Shown here one piece after another: positions 33,546-43,439 of a stretch of DNA of 64,000 bases (the first letter of the stretch is position 1; each line of letters opens with the position of its first letter). Origin of the DNA: Phytophthora hibernalis (taxonomy: Eukaryota > Oomycota > Peronosporomycetes > Peronosporales > Peronosporaceae); the NCBI GenBank assembly GCA_012656075.1, contig JAAKBF010000062.1:248001-312000 (forward strand), given 5' to 3'. A model generated the notes under the pieces. The model did no database searches. It was not told where the DNA came from and worked only from the letters and a program-made list of their open reading frames with translations. The position numbers were made by a program, and so were the translations under genes.

Positions 33546-33917
33546 GTCCAGTTAAACTTCGCAGTACACTATTCATCATACGCTGGAAAGTTGACGATGC
33601 GTTGGTTAGACCGAACGGCATCCGGACGAGCTGGTACCGTCCTCACTTCGTGGTGAAAGCCGTCTTTGTCCTATCCTTAGCTGCAGCTCGTATTTGCCAA
33701 TAGCCCGCCCGCTTTCAAGTCCAATGCAGTGAACAACATGACACCTCCCAGTGCCTCCAGTGTCTCGTCGATTCTCGGCAATGGAAATACATCTTTCCGT
33801 GTCACCTTGTTTAAGGTAACAGGGCCAAAACGTGCGTGTCAGGAAACGTATTAGCCCCACGTTTTCTGAATATAATTTGAAATCACCAAGGATTCTGTCA
33901 TTTGCACGAAAAATCAT
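33546..33917 (-). pseudogene. gypsy-3 reverse transcriptase, upstream half
   Basis: Minus strand: VTRKDVFPLPRIDETLEALG, VMLFTALDLKAGG (motif A with catalytic Asp), VRMPFGLTNASSTFQRMM-like remnant, NSVLRSLTG. It continues at 27,943 across the TA-flanked insertion. Stops and frame changes present. At 33,915 it abuts the effector duplicon. Confidence 0.7.
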
Positions 33918-34288
33918 CTACCAACGCCATCAACAACCAACCCAAAACCAAAAAAAGAATCCTGGTACCGATCAATTAGAGACGTCTATTATTCGATCGT
34001 AATGACAAAAAATCACAGTTGAACGTTCATACACGACACTTTCGTAGCAATCAGTATGCATGATTACTAGGCACGAACAAATGCATCACCCTCACGGGAC
34101 TGTTGTTCGGCCATTCAATTTTTTTCCACATATGCTTTTGCCTACCCCTCTTTCATTACCATTGTTGGCGGCGATCTCTAGACCTAGCGGATTTGCTTCT
34201 CAGTGTTCACCTTTGGTGCGACGAGTGTTTTCAGGGTATGACAGGGAGGGGACCGGTCTAAACGAAGCTGTTGACACTGCGCGGTTTC

Positions 34289-34833
34289 TTACACTCGCCT
34301 ACCAATGCCATGCTTCTTGCGCCACGCCGCGTTGAAGTCTTTAATCTTCAATTTCTTGCCTGCTGTTATGCCCGCATTGAGGGTGGATTGCCACGAAGTT
34401 AACTGTTTCGGGTTGAGCATCACGTTACCGGAAGTAATGTCACTGAAAGAATGTCCCCACTTTTTTGCCAAGGATTCAAGCTCCGGGGTTTTTACGCGTT
34501 CCTCCAAGTCGTCGAGGTCATCGGAATCATCCTCGACAGGCTTAGATTTAAGCTCCGAGGTTCCTCCACGTTCCTCCAAGTCGTCGAGGTCTTTGGAATC
34601 ATCCTCGACAGGCTTGGATTTAAGCCCGAGGCTCCTCCACGTTCGTCCAAGTCGTCGAGGTCATCAGAATCATCCTCGACAGGCTTGCTGTAACTCCTCA
34701 GAAGTCGCTGGCTCGGGCCACCGCGCGCCGCCGTGGAGATCTTGGCCTGGTTGGAATCCATGGTCACAGCGATGGTCTCGCTTGCGAAGAGGAAGGACGC
34801 TGCAGCAACCACCAAAACTTGAGAGAGACGCAT
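34289..34833 (-). pseudogene. RXLR-dEER effector paralogue A, frameshifted, with expanded dEER repeats
   Basis: Secreted effector of the family described at 59,402. The start (ATG 34,833), signal peptide (MRLSQVLVVAAASFLFASE), RLLR and first DDLDER are intact. A 72-base segment coding KPVEDDSDDLDDLEERGG and a few more residues is present three times in a row (about 34,690-34,475). One base is missing in the second unit near 34,625-34,632 (GCCTCGGGCTT against ACCTCGGAGCTT in paralogue B), which throws the frame and ends translation early; the C-terminal part resumes in the original frame to TAA at 34,289. So the gene is a frameshifted pseudogene unless the base is a sequencing error. The flanking 5' and 3' regions are also homologous to the other copies. 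Confidence 0.85.
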
Positions 34834-35091
34834 GAGGTTCGTTCGTTGTTAGACTTGAAGACTTGAGCACAGGAAAGCAAATTGCAAAGTGAGGATAATG
34901 TATTAAAACGTGCGCCTCAAAAAACAACGTACCGGTACTGTACTAGTCTACAGCACGTTGTTATACATGTACATACCGGTACACGTACATGTACTGTATA
35001 CACAGTAATTTGTAACGTAAGCCACAACGTCAATACGACAGTATTGCGATTCGCTGTCCATGTATTAATACCGGTACCACTCAAACTTTGT

Positions 35092-35240
35092 TTGAATTTC
35101 AAAGCCTGCGATTCTCACTCACTGTCTTTGTACGCATATTCAAAGCCTGCGATTCTCACTCACTGTCCTCGTAAACATATTCAAATCCTGGAATTCTCAC
35201 TCACTGTCCTCGTAAACATATCCAAAGCCTGGGATTACTT
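35092..35240. repeat. Tandem repeat upstream of effector A (about 42-bp unit, four copies)
   Basis: Unit core TTCAAAGCCTG followed by ATTCTCACTCACTGTC and CGTAAACATA, repeated at about 42-base spacing. The same unit occurs upstream of effector B (38,765-38,910, four copies) and at the palindrome centre (two copies left, three right), so it travels with the duplicon. Confidence 0.85.
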
Positions 35241-35263
35241 GCCAGTATTGGGTAAATCTAAGG

Positions 35264-35777
35264 CACTGGTTTCTCCGTCGGTGTCTGGGTCTGGCCTCAT
35301 AATTCCCCGACGTTGTCCATAGATTGCTGGTGCTGAGAGCTGTGTTGCTGATCTGTATACCCTTTCAAACTTGTTCTAGGTGTGAATCGTTGTACCGAAG
35401 TTGTCTGACCTACAATGAGGTATCTTGATTGGTCAGTATTTCTACGGACTACGAAGCATAAACTAATCAGAATCATGCTAAATAAAATGCGTCGTTTTTA
35501 CAAAATGACTTGAATAAACTGTTGTCTATTATGGTAAAGGATGGGGAGGTTGGTTGTTGAAGGGGTGTAACTTCGCATATTTTCATCGTACATCATGATT
35601 TTACATGCTTTGACGGTCTGGCAACTGCCTCTCCGACTTTATATCGATCTCGGAATATAATCTTCAATATAATTCCACCCCCATGGGGTGGGAAAAATGC
35701 CTCGTCGGGGAACAAACCACCGGCCAAATCAGCAGCGCTTCTTTTAAAGACCCAGACACCGACAGAGAAACCAGGGC
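35264..35777. mobile_element. MITE-like insertion in the effector A 5' flank
   Basis: A 514-base block with inverted ends (CTGGTTTCTCCGTCGGTGTC on the left; complement of GACACCGACAGAGAAACCAG on the right, about 29 bases in all). It is flanked by CTAAGG on both sides (35,258-35,263; 35,778-35,783). The equivalent flank of effector B (38,690-38,760) lacks it, an empty-site comparison. Two base pairs of ends are uncertain. No coding potential of note. Confidence 0.75.
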
Positions 35778-35783
35778 CTAAGG

Positions 35784-36297
35784 AGATCGAGGTGTGAATC
35801 ACTCACCAAAAGGCCCAAACGAAATTTAATGAATATATATTAACTAACCTTTCCGTATTTTGACAGTAGGAATGCTGCTGGAACATGATTGTGGTTTCTG
35901 AAGTGCTGATCTTGTTGTCCGTATGAGTCTTCAATTAATATGTGGAATGTCCTAGTGATCAGAGCAACAACAGCAGGTGCTTATCATTCTTCTTACTGTC
36001 TAGGCCTTGGACCAATGGCTTGCCTACAGGTTGTGGAATCGGCTAAACTGAACGACTGGTGATTACGATCGCGCTCCATCCTACTTGAGGTGCGATGGCC
36101 CGTGTTATTTAACATCTTAAATGAGCACAATTTAAAAACGACCGCGCCTTTTAGAAAATGCTGGCAATCATGAGTACCTTTTTGAGGATGCCCGTTGCCT
36201 ACATGAATCTAAGTAAGGTCAACAACCGCTCTCCTAAATGTGCGTTCTCCTCGCTTTGTCGACTTCGTCCGGGCCTATAACACCAGGGTCCCTGGTC
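35784..36297. other. Unassigned spacer of effector pair 1, left part
   Basis: The first 40 bases (to about 35,830) match the reverse complement of 38,675-38,705 and so belong to the effector duplicon. The rest has no recognisable gene. Confidence 0.35.
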
Positions 36298-36570
36298 CAG
36301 GGATGGTAGTAAAAATATTTAAATATTTTTATTCAAAATAGAAATAAATAGAAATATTTTTATGCATTTTTATTCCAGGCAAACGCAAGAATCCGAGGTG
36401 GATCTCAAACTTCAATTGGGGCTGGCTCTCTTCTCTCATTTATCTGATTTGACAGGGTTCATCGATAAAAATATTTTTACTCGCAAAAAATAAAAATAAA
36501 AAATAAAAAATAAAATATTTATATTTTTATTTGTCCAAAATTCGAAAAATATATTTTTATGCCATCCCTG
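36298..36570. mobile_element. AT-rich MITE with hAT-like ends
   Basis: Begins CAGGGATGGTAGTAAAAATA and ends with the complement of CAGGGATGGCATAAAAATAT; the ends are inverted repeats of about 30 bases and start with CAGGG, as in hAT elements. The interior is nearly pure A/T apart from about 90 bases. No convincing 8-base target duplication was found. Confidence 0.65.
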
Positions 36571-37275
36571 ACAACACATCGTGGGCAATAATGGAGTCCT
36601 CCTGACCAACATTGACGTGAGTACATGTAGTATCGCCATGTGCGATCTAGCCTTTGTACTCCTGTGCTTCCTACGGAGTACAAAAATTGACTGAAAATCT
36701 AGTCGAAAGAGCGTAAATGTAGTGTAAATATATACAATGGTGGCACGCATTCTACCAGAAAACGATTGAAACGTATTAGTAAGGCCTTGTACTGTAGGCG
36801 GGAATTCCAACGAATTTGCATTTCGTAGGTGGCGGAAGTCCGCGAGGACAACCTCCACATCTCTGGTGGCGACATGTTTTGGTCGTGCGTGGTGGCTGCA
36901 GCGCCGTGTCGTGCCGCGCTGCGTCTAGCGTCCGCGCGACGCCGCCGCCGGCTCGGGGTGAGTGGCTTGCGGCCGCTGGAATTTATTCTATCCCTAAGCT
37001 TAATGTGTTCAGCCATATACTCGTCACATACTCGTACTTTCTCGTGGAATAGTACCGGTACATGACAATTTATACTGCAAACTAGGGCTTCGCGAAGACC
37101 GAGATAGTATAGTGCTAAATACGACTCTATAACCAGGGGTTCGTGTAGACTGGGATAGCATTTTTTAATTATGAAGTATGCCTTGCTCCACCGACTACAT
37201 GTAGCATAGCGAAACAAGTATGAGAAAAATACATTATTGATTTAGCCACATTAAAACGCGTTAGCAAAGAATTGA

Positions 37276-37690
37276 TCAGAGGCCGCAAAGATTTTGTACC
37301 ACACAAGAAGACCATCCAAACAGCGGCGCGACTTGTAGCACTCTATCTGTGTTGAATTTGAGGGGGTAGTGCGCCTTCAGCCATTTCAATATCTCGAGAT
37401 GGCCGAAGTCCGCCGCTAGCGTGGACGCACCTCGAGAGCACACTGCGCCACAACATTCGTGTAGGTACACAAGAACCTTAAAGTGTCCCCGTGCTGCTGC
37501 GTTATCCATCGCTTGCTCAGTGCAGCCGTCATTTCTATTCAAATTGAGCCATTTTACCACCGCAAGGTGACCATTACCAGCTGCAAAGTCAATTGCATTG
37601 GTGGAACAGTCCAATTGTTGTTGATGAAGCCACTGCACAACGACCAAATGTCCGTTCCCTGCGGCTTCATCCATCGCTCGAGTCGTTTGC
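37276..37690 (-). pseudogene. Ankyrin-repeat protein fragment
   Basis: At least four degenerate ankyrin-type units of the oomycete kind: AAGNGHLVVVQWLHQQQLD, AAGNGHLAVVKWLNLN, AARGHFKVLVYLHE, AADFGHLEILKWLKAHY, ending at TAG 37,276. Such proteins usually have many more units and begin with a separate N-terminal region; here the left (5') end is cut at about 37,690, where TACCGGTA-rich repeat DNA begins. Probably a truncated gene copy. Confidence 0.7.
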
Positions 37691-37699
37691 AGTTCTGCT

Positions 37700-38690
37700 A
37701 ATACCGGTAAGCCATTTGGGGGTCGTGGCTGTCATCGATATGTAATCGGTATACCGGTGCTCGTGTGACCGCTGTTTGGGGGTCGGGTCCCGTGGTTGGC
37801 ACCGATATTGTATCGGTATACTACCGGTGCCAGTGTGAGGTCGTGGTTGACACCGATACCATATGGTATGTCATTGGCTATACCGAGGGGCCCGTACAAT
37901 TAATCCTAGTTGGGCTGTGCTATTAAGCACTTCGTTGCTTACTATCTCAGTATAATACTGGATATAAATTTGCATTTTCTTATTGTATGTTGTTATCTAG
38001 TTTCCAAGGTTTACTTGTTTTCGCAAAATCGCTCACCACCTCCTTAGCTCTGAAATAAATTACAGAGAATTTTTTCAGAGTTAAGAACCAGCCCCTAAGG
38101 GGTTACAGGATTTTATATACGATGTAGGCAGTTCATACAAAACATGAGCCAAGTTGGCTCAGCTAACCGTGCTTACCAATACAGTTTTCCACTTATTTTA
38201 ATTTAAAAAATAGGTACATAGAAGTAGCACTCCTCAGGGATCTCTCTAATGCCTTTGAAAGGTGCGGAATGTGATGCATTGAATAGATTATGACCTATGA
38301 AACGTTTCGAGAGGCTGCAGCTTCATTTAATTTAAAGTACTGCGCCGTATGTTGCTCTCCTTCCAGAGAGAAATCAGAGAGCTGCGTTGTTTGTTTGCAT
38401 CTGGTGCGTTTGAGATTGCTAAAATCCGCCTCGACAGTGTGTGTACCAGGTGGAATGCTTGCTATGCCCAAGGCAAAGCTATTAGCGTGCTGAACCTTCC
38501 GTCGAGTTCAAAGTCGTTACGTGCTTGAAAATGTATACTCTTTCTCCGCTTGCATCTCCACATGCTTCTCTCGAGACGTTGACAGGAATCGTGGATGGAG
38601 TCCCAAAGCGTATCTGCACGGCGGTGGTTGTTACTACATGTATTTATGTTAAACATCCCTAAAATTTATTCTTTAATCTGATTTAAATTT
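37700..38690. other. Unassigned spacer of effector pair 1, right part
   Basis: Starts with four imperfect repeats around TATCGGTATACCGGTGC (37,735-37,880), each with a TACCGG core. The remainder is AT-rich with no recognisable gene. Confidence 0.4.
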
Positions 38691-38764
38691 CGTTTGGGCC
38701 TTTTTGGTGAACTCGATTTTCCGATTATTAACTCAATCTCCTTAGATTTTACCCAATACAGTAC

Positions 38765-38910
38765 TGGTTCGTAATCCCAGGCATTATATGTTTACGAGGA
38801 CAATGAGTGAGAATTCCAGGATTTGAATATGTTTACGAGGACAGTGAGTGAGAATCGCAGGCTTTGAATATGCGTACAAAGACTGAGTGAGAATCGCAGG
38901 CTTTGAAATT
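38765..38910. repeat. Tandem repeat upstream of effector B (about 42-bp unit)
   Basis: Four copies of the unit described at 35,092, inverted relative to those (GCAGGCTTTGAATATG and variants). It ends just before a block with several TACCGGTA palindromes (38,928-39,080). Confidence 0.8.
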
Positions 38911-39109
38911 CAAACAAAGTTTGAGTGGTACCGGTATTAATACATGGACAGCGAATCGCAATACTGTCGTATTGACGTTGTGGCTTACGTTACAAATTAC
39001 TGTGTATACAGTACATGTACGTGTACCGGTATGTACATGTATAACAACGTGCTGTAGACTAGTACAGTACCGGTACGTTGTTTTTCTGTGGCGCACGTTT
39101 TAATACATC

Positions 39110-39128
39110 ATCCTCACTTTTGCAATTT
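39110..39128 (+). promoter_or_regulatory. Oomycete Inr/FPR core promoter of effector B
   Basis: CCTCACTTTTGCAATTT resembles the oomycete initiator/FPR consensus, with one extra T compared with the intact copies. It lies about 50 bases before ATG 39,174. Confidence 0.5.
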
Positions 39129-39173
39129 GCTTTCCTGTGCTCAAGTCTTCAAGTCTAACAACGAACGAACCTC

Positions 39174-39470
39174 ATGCGTCTCTCTCAAGTTTTGGTGGTT
39201 GCTGCAGCGTCCTTCCTCTTCGCAAGCGAGACCATCGCTGTGACCATGGATTCCAACCAGGCCAAGATCTCCACGGCGGCGCGCGGTGGCCCGAGCCAGC
39301 GACTTCTGAGGAGTTACAGCAAGCCTGTCGAGGATGATTCCGATGACCTCGACGACTTGGACGAACGTGGAGGAACCTCGGAGCTTAAATCCAAGCCTGT
39401 CGAGGATGATTCCGATGACCTCGACAGCTTGGAGGCAGGGGCTACTGGTAACCTCAAAACGGGGATGTGA
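39174..39470 (+). pseudogene. RXLR-dEER effector paralogue B, N-terminal half, cut by a hAT-like element
   Basis: ATG 39,174 gives an intact signal peptide, RLLR, DDLDERGG and the start of a second dEER unit; at 39,435 the coding sequence stops matching the family and a transposon begins. Translation would run 11 codons into the transposon and stop at TGA 39,468. The missing C-terminal half is at 43,148-43,431 on the other strand, with the same 8 bases (CTTGGAGG) at the cut. Functionally this would be a truncated secreted peptide with RXLR but no effector domain. Confidence 0.88.
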
Positions 39471-40226
39471 ATATATTCAAAATGATATCCAGTCTGACGG
39501 ATGATATTTAGAATATGCCTAATATTTTCGTTTTGAAATCGAATATTGATACCTACTACTTGGCGAATATATTCGAATATTTGAAAGGCAGAGAATATTG
39601 ACCCAATATGCATCGAGGATCCTTCAAACACCCACATACAAACCCAAGTCATTCCATCTTGTGTCAATAGTCACTCTCATATTTGATATTTGCAAAATGA
39701 TTACGCAATAATCAGTTCCAATCTATCAAAACACACCTAAAACGAAAAAGATTAGTGATCACTCGCTTTTATATTAACAGACCTTGTTGGTCGGCGGCAC
39801 TAGGACAACTGCAGAAGTTGGCTAAACACTGGGCAGCACTGACGATGCGATGCTCATTTACTCGTGCGCGATTTTCCTATAGATGTGCACGTTAGTAGAA
39901 GCTCCTCCGGGTGTATCCTCAGCCCGCCATCCAAATATATAAACCTTTCCATAACTCGTACTTACTGCGGAGTACTTAAGTACAATATGCTATTACTTGT
40001 AATATTCACGTGGAATACGGTATGCATAATAAATGCAGGGGGTATGCATAATATCCGAGACAGATATTTATGCATAATATATGCAGGGAACAGGTATTTA
40101 CTACATGTAGGCCCACCAACATAATTGGCATACTACGCAATCGACGGCCAAGGGCATCCGCACCATCGACTACTCCAGCTGGCCCCAGCACAACAACGTG
40201 CTACACATGAGGCGACGACAATGATG

Positions 40227-40490
40227 TCAGGCCACACCATGAGCCGAGACCTTGAGCAAAACTACCCTGGGAATTTGTTCACCGACGGACTTGTCAGCAC
40301 CCGAAGCTTGAACACAGAGGTCAGTGACCGGTAGAGCGGGTCGAACTGTCCAAGTAGAACGAGTAGCCACGAAACCCACGCCGTACTTCTTGAGCGTTTG
40401 AAGACCTTGGGCAATGCAGCCTCGGTTGTGACCGTCGTGGAGGCGATGATGAGCAGTTCCTTCGTGACCACTAGGAACTCCACGGGACAA
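40227..40490 (-). pseudogene. GC-rich open frame within the hAT-like element, possibly a captured gene fragment
   Basis: One minus-strand frame (40,483-40,262) reads like a membrane or hydrophobic host protein (AWVSWLLVLLGQFDPLYRSL, FKLRVLTSPSVNKFPG) with oomycete-like codon use, unlike the AT-rich element around it. The inverted copy is at 48,327-48,548. Family unknown; capture is inference from composition. Confidence 0.4.
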
Positions 40491-40767
40491 TGCTGTGGGG
40501 TCGCTACGTCTTGCAGGGTGAAGAGCTACGCACAGAAGATGAGCCCTTTACCAGCGCATATAGGGCAGTACGGTATGCATAATATACGCACGTGCATCAG
40601 CATAATACAGATTAACCTGTCCTAAATGATACCTGACAAGCCTGATACACTGCTATATCTGATACGAAGTCGGTCCACCGACGTGGTAGTCAGTTAAATG
40701 TATGGAGTAAATCTGATACCTATCAAACCTGATATCTGATAGCCAATTTGGCGGGATTTGATACTAC

Positions 40768-40998
40768 CTAGCCGGGGTTAAAGTAGTTCGTAATGGATGT
40801 CTGAGTAGTTTTCTCTTCTTGGTCGAGACAAATGTCCTCGGGCACTCGTAGCTGTAGCTTCCAAAGGTCTTTCAGCAGCTTTTCATCGAGTTCAGGGTGC
40901 TCGGGCAGCAAAATGTAGTACCGTAGTATCAGATGGTTACTGCTGTTTTGCATCAAGTGGTGGTTGTAGCTTGGACAATCGCTACCGTCTTCTGCCAA
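40768..40998 (-). CDS. Short conserved open frame in the hAT-like element (76 codons)
   Basis: Encodes a 76-residue acidic peptide ending TTQTSITNYFNPG, identical in the inverted copy at 47,812-48,042. The C-terminal phrase resembles the region before the zinc finger in some hAT/BED proteins, but it is too short to assign. Probably a remnant of the transposase gene or a non-coding coincidence. Confidence 0.3.
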   Translation of the reverse strand: MAEDGSDCPSYNHHLMQNSSNHLILRYYILLPEHPELDEKLLKDLWKLQLRVPEDICLDQEEKTTQTSITNYFNPG

Positions 40999-41509
40999 AT
41001 ATGATAGTATTGCTATACCTGATACGGCCGTTGTCCACGGATGCTATCAGGTGTGCCAGGTTAATCTGTATATGATACAGATATGTACAAGACTTCATAA
41101 TATTCTATTCAGGTAGTACATTTGACTGAGTGTCCCTCGGGAATATAGCCACAGTGCGGAGCCTTGCGCTAGCGAAGCTTGGTGTCCGGATGGAGTACCC
41201 TGCACCACGCACATAGGGTGAGGTTGGAGGAATAAGTCCGCTCCAGTCGTGCAGCCGCACATGCTCATGGGTACATGAAACGATATAATACCTCGCCGTC
41301 ATTGAGCAGCAGCGCTGTTGTCGGATAGCTCGAATACTCATGAGCAAGCTGCAGCTCGCCTTCACACATGGTGTTCATGCCTTTCAGAATATCACTTTAT
41401 ATCATTTTTATATCTGATATTATGAAAAATCCTCGATGATATTTCAATATTATGGTACTCGATTGCATTTTGAAAGAATATAGATATTTTTGCCCAAAAT
41501 AGTACTACC

Positions 41510-41973
41510 AATTGCGAATGTAGACGTAGCTTGGAAGTCGAGATGAGGGGTAGGAAGGAAATCCGAAAGTGAGTTCCATTTCCATTGAGTTAGACGTCCT
41601 AGTCCTGCTTGCTCTCTCCTACACATGTAGTTCTCCTATCTCCCTGTTTTCACTTGACCCAATTATGCAACGGACACACCAAACTGCAACGGACACGGTC
41701 CGCGTATACAATCATATGCGATTTGTATACTGCAACGGAAACACCAAACTGCAACGGACACGGTCGGTCTCGTCAATGTATATGCAAATCACCATCTGAT
41801 GTGCAAGTTGAAGCCATCCGCCCAATCACCGTGCGCGATGCCAAAATATCCGCCAATCAGATTACACCGTTCGTGTCTCCCCAATAGCTGCCCCACAGGC
41901 CACACGCCCGGCATGCGCAGGACGTGTGCCTAGAGGTACCCAGCCGAGCAGACGACGAAGTGCAATCGCAAGA
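41510..41973 (-). repeat. 3' LTR of copia-2
   Basis: 464 bases, nearly identical to the reverse complement of the LTR at 43,490-43,954. Outside it is GGTAG (as CTACC, 41,505-41,509), matching the GGTAG outside the other LTR. Inside, the polypurine-like TGAGTGGGGA adjoins it (minus strand). Confidence 0.88.
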
Positions 41974-42590
41974 TCCCCACTCAATTCGAAGTCTCGAGCT
42001 TGGGTCCGAGGTTAGCACGCATCATTAAGTAGCGCAGCGTCTTCGTAGATAGACCCTTGGTCAGGAAGTCAGCGAGTTGGTTCTTGGACTCCACGTACTC
42101 CAGCTCAACTTCCTTGTTGATCACCTTCTCAAGGATGAAGTGGAAGCGAATATCGATATGTTTCGTGCGCGCTTGGTAGCCGACGTTTTTGGCCAAAGCC
42201 ATTGCTCCTTGGTTGTCCTCGTAGATCACCGTAGACTCTCTCTGCTCTGCACCAATGTCCTTCAGGAGACGGCGCATCCAAACGCACTCCTTCACACAGT
42301 CGCTCAGCGCCATGTACTCCGCTTAGGTGGAGCTCAGCGCCACAGTCTTCTGGAACGTTGATCGCCACACCACAGGCGCACCACACAGCATGAGCATCAT
42401 TCCGCTCACCGAGCGTCGGTCGTCACGGTTGCCAGCCCAGTCCGCATCAGAGTAGGCTTCAAGTTGAGTACCGAGTAGACCATCGTATGTGATGCCGACG
42501 TCCTTCGTCTTCAGTAGATACCGCACGACCTTGATCCCAGCATCCCAGTGCTTCTCACCAGCGTTCTCCAAGAAACGTCTCAGTTTGGCG
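41974..42590 (-). pseudogene. copia-2 3' half: end of RT and RNase H
   Basis: Minus strand from 42,590: FLENAGEKHWDAGIKVVRYL, YSDADWAGNRDDRRSVSG (RNase H), then after one stop in place of a residue before AEYMALSDCVKECVWM, IYEDNQGAMALAKNVGY and TKHIDIRFHFILEKV, LADFLTKGLSTKTLRYL. It begins exactly where the 5' half (ending RPDIS at 46,790) stops. Only one in-frame stop is visible, so it is fairly young. Confidence 0.85.
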
Positions 42591-42900
42591 ACTCATCAAG
42601 TTCAACAAGTTCCTGTGTTTAGGAGAATTAGTCCATGCGCGATCGCGCAGTCAAGCGAGTCAGCAAGCCAGCGATGAAGTCAAGCAGCGGAAGAGCAAAG
42701 AGCAGGAGGTGGCGAAGCTGCAGGCGCAGCTCACAGTTCCTTAGCGCGAGAGCGATGCGCTCTTTCCTCAGGTTTGTCACCACTTGCCCCAAAGCGAGAG
42801 CAACGAGCCATCGCAGAGGAGGACAAGGGGGATCCGCGAGGAGACCCAAACCTACAACACATTGCGGGAAACTCCTAGCAATGAAGGAGCGGCTGATGAT
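42591..42900 (+). pseudogene. CCDC42/CFAP73-like coiled-coil protein, C-terminal fragment
   Basis: Plus-strand frame from 42,592 reads LIKFNKFLC, then EVKQRKSKEQEVAKLQAQL with a stop at about 42,744, and further charged coiled-coil sequence to about 42,895. LIKFNKFL followed by a heptad-rich region is the signature following EEELKKKDEELQES in CCDC42/CFAP73 (DUF4200) ciliary proteins. The preceding half is on the minus strand at 46,791-46,973. Zoospores of oomycetes are flagellated, so the parent gene would be a flagellar component. Fragment is damaged and separated from its N-terminus. Confidence 0.65.
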
Positions 42901-43147
42901 GGTACCTGTATAAATAAATTGATTACCAAGAGTTTCATTGAATTGCTACTTTGTCGCGGGAAGATCTGCCATTCAATTTTATTTCTTACGTACGCTTTTA
43001 CCTACTCCTCTTTCTTTGCTATTATTGGCGGCGTTCACTAGACCTAGCGCATTTGCTTCTCAGTGTTCACCTTTGGTGCGACGAGTGTTTTCAGGGTATG
43101 ACAGGGGAGGACCGGTCTAAACGAAGCTGTTGACACTACGCGGTTTC

Positions 43148-43431
43148 TTACACTCGCCTTCCAAGGCCATGCTTCTTGCGCCACTCCGCGTTGAAGTCTT
43201 TAAGCTTCAATTTCTTGCTTGCTTTTATGCCCGCATTGAGGGTGGATTGCCACGAAGGTAACTGATTCGGTTTGAGCTTCACGGTACCGGAAGCAATGTC
43301 ACTGAAAGAATGTCCCCAACTTTTAGCCAAGGATTTAAGCTCCGGGGTTCCTCCGCGTTCCTTCAAGTCGTCGAGGTCATCGGAATCATCCTCGACAGGC
43401 TTAGATTTAAGCCCCGAGTTTCCTCCACGTT
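43148..43431 (-). pseudogene. RXLR effector paralogue B, C-terminal half (inverted)
   Basis: Minus strand: begins inside a dEER unit (ERGGNSGLKSKPVEDDSDDL), second unit ending LKERGGTPELKS, then the effector domain LAKSWGHSFSDIASGTVKLK to HGLGRRV and TAA. Lacks signal peptide and RLLR. Its 5' end touches the 8-base CTTGGAGG and then the hAT-like terminus CAGGGGCTA (43,440). Together with 39,174-39,435 it is one gene cut by a transposon and then separated by inversion. The 3' flank to about 42,905 matches that of the other copies. Confidence 0.88.
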
Positions 43432-43439
43432 CCTCCAAG

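Larger units (their letters stand above)
39436..41509. mobile_element. hAT-like non-autonomous element inserted in effector B (left part)
   Basis: The end CAGGGGCTACTGGTAA at 39,436 pairs with CAGGGGCTAATGGTAA at 43,440, the other end of the same element, now inverted. Each end touches CTTGGAGG (39,428-39,435; reverse complement at 43,432-43,439), an 8-base duplication as hAT elements make. The element is AT-rich with many short inverted words (CTGATAC, ATTAACCTG). It contains no recognisable hAT transposase. Left and right parts together make about 2.1 kb. A copia is inserted at its right end (GGTAG duplication at 41,505-41,509 and 43,485-43,489). Positions 39,545-41,382 are repeated inverted at 47,430-53,113. 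Confidence 0.8.

Noticed and set aside
40768..41365. hAT transposase encoded by these short frames
   Set aside because: No zinc finger, catalytic region or dimerisation domain can be recognised; kept only as a short conserved frame.
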